Below, one piece after another: positions 7,744 through 12,316 of a DNA stretch of 12,316 nucleotides. The stretch is from positions 1-12,316 of the forward strand of contig CACXGR010000058.1 in assembly GCA_902767235.1 (NCBI GenBank), read 5' to 3'. A program made the position numbers and the translations under genes. Below the pieces are notes generated by a model. The model did no database searches. It had not been told where the DNA came from and was given only the letters and a program-made list of their open reading frames with translations. The first letter of the stretch is position 1, and every line of letters starts with the position of its first letter. The DNA comes from an uncultured Lachnospiraceae bacterium (GTDB lineage Bacteria > Bacillota > Clostridia > Lachnospirales > Lachnospiraceae).

Positions 7744-8143
7744 CCTTCTCTCCTTTCGGCTGCGCCGGAACGGCGGCTTTCCCCTCATCGGCGCTGCCCG
7801 TCCTTCTCAGGAATCCCGGCAGCCCGCCCTTCTTTACGTATTTGCGGAGCAGCGGATTTGTGTAATACTCCACCTGTCCCAGAAAGTGTGTGGACACCGG
7901 CGAGGTGAACCACAAAAAGAAGACCAGCACGATCAGCTTGAGCGCATCGGCTGTAAGTCCCTCTGCGACGACCAGCGATGCGACGACCAGAAAGATCCCC
8001 GCTGTGTCGCCGATACCGGCCGCGTGGAGCCGGTTCATCACAAATCCGAACCGGTAAGCCCCCAGTACCGCTGCGGCAAAAGAGCACAGTCCCAGGATCA
8101 GCAATACCGCCGATATGGCAAATCGGATCCATTCCAACATCAT
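7730..8143 (-). CDS. mnhG: MnhG-like subunit G
   Basis: A 137-residue protein of the MnhG/MrpG/MbhC family, a small integral subunit of Mrp-type cation/proton antiporters and related complexes. Three helices are visible at about 6-28, 46-61 and 66-81. The family signature RLHAAGIGDTAG (38-49) is present, followed by LKLIVLVFFLWFTSPVSTHFL, the typical end of the domain. Residues from about 97 onward form a basic then acidic hydrophilic tail, longer than the core needs. Two adjacent ATG codons (8143 and 8140) are possible; the first gives a 4-base ATGA overlap with MnhF and has GGAGGA 5 bases upstream. The stop codon lies 14 bases inside the following gene, so the two are likely translated together. 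No catalytic role is assigned to MnhG in any system; it is needed for assembly or ion transport in known Mrp complexes. Confidence 0.94.
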   Translation of the reverse strand: MMLEWIRFAISAVLLILGLCSFAAAVLGAYRFGFVMNRLHAAGIGDTAGIFLVVASLVVAEGLTADALKLIVLVFFLWFTSPVSTHFLGQVEYYTNPLLRKYVKKGGLPGFLRRTGSADEGKAAVPAQPKGEKDAAD

Positions 8144-8508
8144 TTCCGTCCTCCGCCTTCCGCTTTCCGTGTTTTCTCCTCAGCTCCGCCTGCATCTCCC
8201 TCATCCGAAACCCTGTCCAGTTCCGGCTCCTTGGGTTTTGAGGGCACAAACATGGAAGCCATCATCAGTACCGCGACAAAGCTGATCATGGCGTAGATCA
8301 GCGCCACATCTGCCAGATATCCCTCGTCAAGAATGAGCGACAGGATCGCGATCGAACAGATCGTCATCGTTCCCAGCATATTGACGGACATGATCCGGTC
8401 TGTGCTGCGCGGCCCGATGATCGAGCGGATGCACATAGCCCCGATCAGGACCAGCAGGATGATCAGCGCTCCTCCGAATAAAGTCTGATACGCTTGCTCT
8501 ACTGTCAT
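8140..8508 (-). CDS. mnhF: MnhF-like subunit F
   Basis: A 122-residue protein of the MnhF/MrpF/MbhB family. Helices lie at about 8-28, 44-60 and 66-88. Between the first two is the family motif GPRSTDRIMSVNMLG (about 32-46), and the third contains LADVALIYAMISFVAVL, the usual MnhF ending. Residues 89-122 form an extra hydrophilic tail rich in Lys, Glu, Asp and Gly; typical MrpF proteins end near residue 90-95. The start ATG at 8508 overlaps the MnhE stop as ATGA, with AAAGG about 7 bases upstream, and its own stop overlaps MnhG in the same way. In characterised bacteria MrpF is required for Na+/H+ antiport; structural work places it with E and G in the small-subunit part of the complex. The tail has no recognisable motif. 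Confidence 0.95.
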   Translation of the reverse strand: MTVEQAYQTLFGGALIILLVLIGAMCIRSIIGPRSTDRIMSVNMLGTMTICSIAILSLILDEGYLADVALIYAMISFVAVLMMASMFVPSKPKEPELDRVSDEGDAGGAEEKTRKAEGGGRK

Positions 8509-8963
8509 ATCTTTACCTTTCTGAGAAGCTCAATAAAAACGGATTCTCCCATGCCGTCCGCGTATTCCCTCCGCAGGCAGTGCACCACAAACCGGTCGCC
8601 CTCCTGGAACAGCGTGTAAGTGCCCGGCGTCAGCGTGATCGAATTGGCCAGCAATACATTCTGAAAGTCTGTGGGCAGCCCCGAGTGAAATTCCACGATG
8701 ACGGGCTCCGGCTTTTTTGCAGATGTGACCGCCATCCGTCCCACATCCCAGGAAGACTTGAAGATCTCCGCGATCAAAACGGCCGTATAGCACAAAAAAA
8801 GCGGAGAATTCCTCCAGAATCGGCGCTCGCTTTCCAGACTGTAGCCCAGCACTTTTACAGCAAAGAAAAGCGCGAGCGCAGTCAGTGCGGCACCGAAAAG
8901 GAGTATTTCCGCATTTATCTTTCCATTCCATATCAGCCACAGAAGAAACAGCAGTATTGCCAT
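8505..8963 (-). CDS. mnhE: MnhE-like subunit E, first gene of the Mrp/MBH-type operon
   Basis: A 152-residue protein of the MnhE/MrpE/MbhA family. Hydrophobic helices are near residues 2-14, 17-36 and 52-70, followed by a soluble domain. The signature PTDFQNVLLANSITLTPGTY (about 95-114) matches the conserved LLANSITLTPGT core, and the domain ends in FIELLRKVKI. I chose the ATG at 8963 for three reasons: GGGTGA lies 4 bases upstream; the protein then starts at its first helix like its relatives; and a TATAAT box at 9009-9014 would put the transcript start near 9001, downstream of the longer alternative GTG at 9023. The 4-base ATGA overlap with MnhF begins a chain of overlapping small genes. 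MnhE is not essential for transport in every studied Mrp system, but is part of the assembled complex. Confidence 0.94.
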   Translation of the reverse strand: MAILLFLLWLIWNGKINAEILLFGAALTALALFFAVKVLGYSLESERRFWRNSPLFLCYTAVLIAEIFKSSWDVGRMAVTSAKKPEPVIVEFHSGLPTDFQNVLLANSITLTPGTYTLFQEGDRFVVHCLRREYADGMGESVFIELLRKVKI

Positions 8964-8967
8964 GGCG

Positions 8968-8973
8968 TCACCC
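8968..8973 (-). promoter_or_regulatory. Ribosome binding site supporting the MnhE start at 8963
   Basis: GGGTGA on the minus strand matches the GGTGA end of the consensus site and lies 4 bases before the ATG, which places its GG about 7 bases away. The longer GTG start at 9023 has only a GGA directly touching the start codon. Confidence 0.4.
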
Positions 8974-9008
8974 GTCCGATTTCCTACATACTCTTGAGCG
9001 TTTTCACA

Positions 9009-9059
9009 ATTATAAATACTCACTCCATTTTAGGATACACGGAAATCCGAAAATTGCAA
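9009..9059 (-). promoter_or_regulatory. Probable promoter of the Mrp/MBH-type operon
   Basis: The 129 bases between the terminator stem of the upstream unit (which ends at 9105) and the preferred MnhE ribosome site are AT-richer than the genes around them. A perfect TATAAT lies at 9014-9009 on the minus strand, though no good -35 element sits 16-18 bases before it. A second candidate pairs TTGCAA (9059-9054) with TATCCT (9037-9032) at a 16-base spacing, each matching consensus at 4 of 6 positions. No riboswitch-like structure or clear operator was seen. Because a terminator precedes it, some promoter must lie here; which box is used is uncertain. Confidence 0.4.
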
Positions 9060-9098
9060 TGATGAGTCCGTGCGGTTGTCTCCCTGCTGCTCTGCGTC

Positions 9099-9129
9099 AA
9101 AAAAAGTCAGGGGACTGTGCCCCCTGACT
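9099..9129 (-). terminator. Rho-independent terminator after the GH3 and GtrA-like genes
   Basis: On the minus strand a perfect 9-base-pair stem (AGTCAGGGG, 9129-9121, with CCCCTGACT, 9113-9105) closes a 7-base loop and runs into seven consecutive T including the last stem base. It begins 14 bases after the TAA stop of the GtrA-like gene. A further 7-base inverted repeat, TGCGTCA (9142-9136) with TGACGCA (9099-9093), encloses the whole element. The structure separates the sugar-related unit from the membrane-complex operon that starts about 130 bases later. Confidence 0.9.
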
Positions 9130-9142
9130 CCTGTCTGACGCA

Positions 9143-9706
9143 TTACTTTTTCTCTCCGAATCCCGGAGCGAAGATCGTCTTATCAATGGCGAATATGATG
9201 ACCATGGCCACGCCGCCGGTGGCGATCGTCGTCACAATGTTGCGGACCGCGTCCGGAATGCCGATGGCTGCCGTGACGGGGTTCCAGATGCAGGTAAAGA
9301 GATTCATGACCAGCATAACACCGATGGTGCCCAGCGCATGAAAGAAGATCTGCGGTCCGATCGGCCCCTTGCTGCGGAAAGTAACATTTCTCTGCAGCGG
9401 GAAGTTGATGCACTCCCCGAGAATGATGGATGTGTAGTTTGCCAAAGTAAAGGCAAGTCCGCCGTCCGCAAGGCTGTTTCCGATGATGGCCAGGGTGAAG
9501 GGGACGCCGAACATCGTTGTCTTGATGCCGGGCCACACCCACTCCACATCTCCGACGATCCCATGAAAGAAACCGGGGAGAAACGTCAGGAGCAGGTACT
9601 TGATGAAAGTGACCACATAGCTGAACAGGACGAACAGCCCGCCTTCGCGGATCCACTGCGCCGCCTTCGGATGTTTTTGCGCGAAGTTTTCCATAAATTC
9701 CTTCAT
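9143..9706 (-). CDS. GtrA-like polytopic membrane protein
   Basis: A 187-residue membrane protein that I place in the GtrA-like family (PF04138) with moderate confidence. Four hydrophobic segments are visible, about 23-46, 66-100, 118-141 and 155-176. The segment ECINFPLQRNVTFRSKG (about 98-114) matches the family's characteristic N-F-x-L-x-R-x-x-T-F-R motif at the end of the second membrane region. GtrA-like proteins are thought to help move lipid-linked sugars across the membrane or to accompany glycosyltransferases, but most are untested. A region of about 50 residues (43-90) between the first helix and the motif is longer than in minimal GtrA. The ATG at 9706 has GGGAG about 10 bases upstream; a GTG at 9712 gives a 4-base GTGA overlap with the glycosidase stop and is equally possible. 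Tight linkage suggests co-expression with the glycosidase; a terminator follows directly. Confidence 0.75.
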   Translation of the reverse strand: MKEFMENFAQKHPKAAQWIREGGLFVLFSYVVTFIKYLLLTFLPGFFHGIVGDVEWVWPGIKTTMFGVPFTLAIIGNSLADGGLAFTLANYTSIILGECINFPLQRNVTFRSKGPIGPQIFFHALGTIGVMLVMNLFTCIWNPVTAAIGIPDAVRNIVTTIATGGVAMVIIFAIDKTIFAPGFGEKK

Positions 9707-9708
9707 TG

Positions 9709-12138
9709 TCACTTGTCTCCCTTCAACAGCTTCTCGTATTTCTTATTGGCGCTCTTATTGGAGAAGTAGCCCCCGATCACCTTGCCGAGCCCTCCGAAGA
9801 AGTGGCCGTTCACGGCGTCCACCATGCCGTCCACCATCTTCTTGTCGACCTGACCGCCGGTCATCTTACCGATCGCCCTGAAAGGCATGTTGTAGATAAA
9901 CAGGACATTCAGATCCGGTTTTCCGGCCGCGTCTGCCGACTGCTTTTTCTTCTCGAGCTGCCTGTAGATAAAGCGGGCCAGACCGCTCCTGGCGTTTCCG
10001 AGCTGGCAGATTGCGTCATTCTCCGTCAGTTCGCTCCCCCAGCTTCCGTCCGGGATCGGGCCGCCCAGAAGCTCTGAGAACGCCTCGTCCGGAATTGCCT
10101 GAATCCTGCCCTCTCTGTAAGCAGCCAGTTTTGCCTCGTCGTAAGGCGCGGGCGCCTCTTCGCCGGCAACCGGAAGGCTGCCTCTCAGTCGGATATCCGC
10201 CACAGAGCTGCCCACGCACACCTCATACGTGCCGCCTTCGACTGCCCAGCCGTTCTTCTTCACATTCCAGTAGCGGAAGCTATAGCTGTCGAAGGGGATC
10301 GAGACGCTCTTCGCCTCGCCTGCCTGCAGAAATACCTTTGCAAAGCCCTTGAGCTCCCTGCGGGCCCGCAGGATCCCGGAACCCGGAAGGCCGATGTAGA
10401 GCTGCGCGACTTCCGCGCCGGCGCGGGACCCGGTGTTCTTCACCGTGAAGGCAACGCCCTTGTCGTCCACCATGAGATCCGAGTACTCAAAAGTCGTGTA
10501 GGACAGGCCGAATCCGAAGGGATAGCGGACTTCCTTGCCGAAGGTGTCAAAATACCGATACCCGACAAACAGCGCCTCTCTGTAATCGGAGTTTCTCTCC
10601 CAGGCGGGATAATAGGGCTGGGACGGCGTGTCCTCATAGACCATGGGATAGGTCTCCGCGAGCTTTCCGGAAGGATTGACGCGCCCAGTGAGGATGTCGA
10701 GCACAGCGCCCGCGCCTGCCTGACCTGTCAGATAGCCGTGAAGGATCGCCTTAAGGCTGTCCTCCCACTCCATCTCGATGGAAGAACCGGCGCTGATCAC
10801 ACCGACAATATTGGGATTTACCTTCGCCATGGCGCGCAGTACATCGATCTGTACCTGCGGGATGTGCATATGCTTGCGGTCGAGACCTTCAGACTCGCTC
10901 ATCTCATCGAGGCCGAAGAAGTAGAGGACCACATCGGCGTCCTGCGCCGCCTTGACAGCTTCGGAGAGAAGCACCGAATCCGGTTCTCCGCTTCTCTTAT
11001 AGCCGTGGCACATCGCTATGACTTCCAGATCCCTCTCCCCGCGGATCAGGTTCTCGATGGTCTCAACCTTTGTTGAGTTGACCATGGAGGAACCGGCACC
11101 CTGATATCTGGGCCGGAAAGCGAAATCTCCGACTACGGCGACTTTTGTCCCCGTCTTGAGAGGAAGGATCGCGTCTTCGTTCTTTAAAAGGATCGCGCAC
11201 TGCGCCGCTGCCTTTCTGGCCAGCGCGTGGTGCCCCGCGACGTCGAATTCTTCGCTGTGGCCTTTGGCGGCCTCAGTGGTCGTGAGCACCGCATCCAGCA
11301 GTTCGTCCACGCGGGCGTCCAGATCTTCCACGGAGAGGGATCCGTTCCTCACCGCCTCCACCAGTTCTCTGGCGGAGCCAAGTCCCGGCGCGGGCATCTC
11401 GAGATCGGAGCCGGCCTTCACCGCCGTGACATGATCGTTCGCGCCGCCCCAGTCGGAGACCACAAAGCCGTCGTAATTCCAGTCGCCGCGCAGGATCTCT
11501 TTCAGGAGATGCATGCTCTCATTGGCGTACTCGCCGTTGACCTGGTTATAAGAGGTCATGACAGCGCCGGGCCCGGACTCGCCGATCGCCATTTCAAATC
11601 CGGTCAGGTAGATCTCGCGCAGGGTGCGCTCATCTACGACCGCGTTCATCGCCATGCGGCGCTCCTCCTGGGAGTTGACCGCAAAGTGCTTGATGCAGGA
11701 ATACACGCCCTGGCTCTGGATGCCCTTTACATAAGAAGCGGCCATTTTCCCCGCCAGATACGGGTCTTCCGAAAAGTACTCAAAGTTTCGTCCGCACAGC
11801 GGGCTTCTCTTTATGTTCATGCCGGGACCGAGCAAAATATTGACGCCCATCGCCTTGGCTTCTTCACCCAGCGCGACGCCGACCTCGGTGCCCAGGTCCC
11901 TGTCCCAGCTGTTCGCCATAGTGGCGGCCGTCGGAAAACAGGTCGCCGGCAGGGACGCGTTAAGTCCCAGATGATCGCCTGCGCCCGCCTGCCTTCTGAG
12001 TCCGTGAGGACCGTCGGACATGATCATGGACGGTATATTCAGTCTCGGTATATCCCTGGAGTCCCATTCTCCCTTGCCGCCCAAAAGGGCGGCTTTTTCT
12101 TCCAGTGTCAGCTGATCAATTAACTCTTTGTGCTTCAT
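9709..12138 (-). CDS. Glycoside hydrolase family 3 (beta-glucosidase type), cytoplasmic
   Basis: An 809-residue retaining beta-glycosidase, probably releasing glucose or another terminal sugar from short oligosaccharides. The N-terminal barrel domain (about 1-290) has SDGPHGLR (41-48), GRNFEYFSEDPYLAG (116-130), the conserved KHF at 150-152, and DGFVVSDWGG with the expected nucleophile Asp229. The alpha/beta sandwich domain (about 300-535) carries ESEGLDR (415-421), where Glu417 is the likely acid/base. A fibronectin-III-like domain (about 545-655) starts after YPFGFGLSYT. Residues 660-809 are an additional region with a hydrophobic, Gly-rich stretch (about 745-792) that I cannot assign to a known domain. 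No signal peptide or anchor is seen, so the enzyme should act inside the cell on imported sugars. Start ATG at 12138 has AAGGAGG just upstream. The exact substrate (beta-glucoside, xyloside or other) cannot be told from sequence alone. Confidence 0.95.
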   Translation of the reverse strand: MKHKELIDQLTLEEKAALLGGKGEWDSRDIPRLNIPSMIMSDGPHGLRRQAGAGDHLGLNASLPATCFPTAATMANSWDRDLGTEVGVALGEEAKAMGVNILLGPGMNIKRSPLCGRNFEYFSEDPYLAGKMAASYVKGIQSQGVYSCIKHFAVNSQEERRMAMNAVVDERTLREIYLTGFEMAIGESGPGAVMTSYNQVNGEYANESMHLLKEILRGDWNYDGFVVSDWGGANDHVTAVKAGSDLEMPAPGLGSARELVEAVRNGSLSVEDLDARVDELLDAVLTTTEAAKGHSEEFDVAGHHALARKAAAQCAILLKNEDAILPLKTGTKVAVVGDFAFRPRYQGAGSSMVNSTKVETIENLIRGERDLEVIAMCHGYKRSGEPDSVLLSEAVKAAQDADVVLYFFGLDEMSESEGLDRKHMHIPQVQIDVLRAMAKVNPNIVGVISAGSSIEMEWEDSLKAILHGYLTGQAGAGAVLDILTGRVNPSGKLAETYPMVYEDTPSQPYYPAWERNSDYREALFVGYRYFDTFGKEVRYPFGFGLSYTTFEYSDLMVDDKGVAFTVKNTGSRAGAEVAQLYIGLPGSGILRARRELKGFAKVFLQAGEAKSVSIPFDSYSFRYWNVKKNGWAVEGGTYEVCVGSSVADIRLRGSLPVAGEEAPAPYDEAKLAAYREGRIQAIPDEAFSELLGGPIPDGSWGSELTENDAICQLGNARSGLARFIYRQLEKKKQSADAAGKPDLNVLFIYNMPFRAIGKMTGGQVDKKMVDGMVDAVNGHFFGGLGKVIGGYFSNKSANKKYEKLLKGDK

Positions 12139-12157
12139 TGATCCTCCTTGTAAAATC

Positions 12158-12193
12158 GGTGGGCAGGCACCTCCTGCAGAGGCGCCTGCCACC
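12158..12193 (-). terminator. Strong hairpin between the right-edge gene and the glycosidase, possible weak terminator
   Basis: The two arms (12179-12193 and 12158-12173) pair along about 15 positions with one G-U wobble and one bulged base, closing a 5-base loop. On the minus strand the hairpin is followed by GATTTTA, a U-run of only four, and 8 bases later by the glycosidase ribosome site. It could be a weak or partial terminator for the upstream gene, or an RNA-processing or stabilising element lowering or evening out expression between the two genes. Confidence 0.5.
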
Positions 12194-12227
12194 ATGTACG
12201 TTTTCGTCGGATGCCTTTCGTCAGCCT

Positions 12228-12316
12228 TTATGCGGCTTTCTTTTTCCAGTTCTTGAAAACGAGCGCCAGCACACCGATCACAACTACCGCTGTAATGGCG
12301 TCGACCGCGTAGAAGA
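12228..12316 (-). CDS. C-terminal end of an unidentified membrane protein (cut by window edge)
   Basis: Only the last 29 codons are inside the window. They encode a hydrophobic helix of about 20 residues (FYAVDAITAVVVIGVLALVF) followed by a short basic tail, KNWKKKAA, and a TAA stop. This is the form of a C-terminal membrane anchor or the last helix of a polytopic protein with its end in the cytoplasm. Some secreted clostridial glycoside hydrolases end in such an anchor, and a transporter or sugar-metabolism protein would also fit beside the glycosidase, but the fragment is too short to choose. The gap to the next gene is 89 bases and holds the hairpin described at 12158-12193. Reading frame and stop are clear; identity is not. 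Confidence 0.6.
   Translation of the reverse strand, partial: FYAVDAITAVVVIGVLALVFKNWKKKAA

Noticed and set aside
7744..7788. N-terminal extension of the MbhD-like protein to 7788
   Set aside because: It would add an Arg-rich stretch from within MnhG; the ATG at 7743 has a good ribosome site and begins at the first helix.
1..8963. Interpretation as classical respiratory complex I
   Set aside because: MnhE, MnhF, MnhG and MnhB homologues are not complex I subunits, and no NuoA, NuoH, NuoJ or redox subunit is visible in the window.
8964..9023. Longer MnhE start (GTG at 9023)
   Set aside because: Adds 20 polar residues before the first helix, lacks a proper ribosome site, and overlaps the likely promoter.
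12139..12195. N-terminal extension of the glycosidase to 12195
   Set aside because: The extra codons are the translated hairpin; the ATG at 12138 has a strong ribosome site and the normal family N-terminus.
1..12316. CRISPR arrays, insertion sequences, tRNA or rRNA genes
   Set aside because: No direct-repeat array, transposase, terminal inverted repeats around a gene, or tRNA-like cloverleaf was seen; the genes are tightly packed with no gap above 200 bases.

Overview
The window is a GC-rich stretch (roughly 55-60 % by eye) with every convincing gene on the minus strand, so it reads right to left. Strong AGGAGG-type ribosome binding sites, short overlaps between genes, a cytoplasmic family 3 beta-glucosidase and a multi-gene Mrp/MBH-type membrane complex suggest an anaerobic, carbohydrate-using Firmicute (Clostridia, perhaps Lachnospiraceae or a relative). 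That placement is inferred from gene content and was not tested by any search.

Right part (about 12316 to 9093). The C-terminal tail of an unidentified membrane protein enters from the right edge (12228-12316). A short gap holding a strong hairpin follows. Next comes an 809-residue glycoside hydrolase family 3 enzyme (9709-12138) with no signal peptide and an uncharacterised C-terminal extension, then a small GtrA-like polytopic membrane protein (9143-9706). A clear rho-independent terminator (9105-9129 plus a T7 tract) closes this unit.

Left part (about 9060 to 1). After a short promoter-bearing gap, a second unit of ten membrane-protein genes begins: MnhE, MnhF, MnhG, an MbhD-like (DUF4040) protein, a fused MbhE-MnhB protein, MnhC, and four consecutive ~480-510 residue proton-conducting antiporter-like proteins of the NuoL/M/N-MrpA/D family. 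The fourth runs off the left edge. The first six genes are joined by 4- or 14-base overlaps; the four large genes are separated by 12-43 bases.

This order (E-F-G-D-E/B-C-D...) is that of membrane-bound hydrogenase/MBS/MBX complexes, not of the classical mrpABCDEFG antiporter: there is no full-length MrpA, and its C-terminal part is present as separate small genes. Four antiporter-like subunits is more than MBH (one), MBS/MBX (two) or complex I (three) carry. No redox, iron-sulfur or hydrogenase subunit lies inside the window, so whether this is a stand-alone Na+/H+ antiporter or the membrane arm of an electron-transfer complex depends on what follows beyond position 1.
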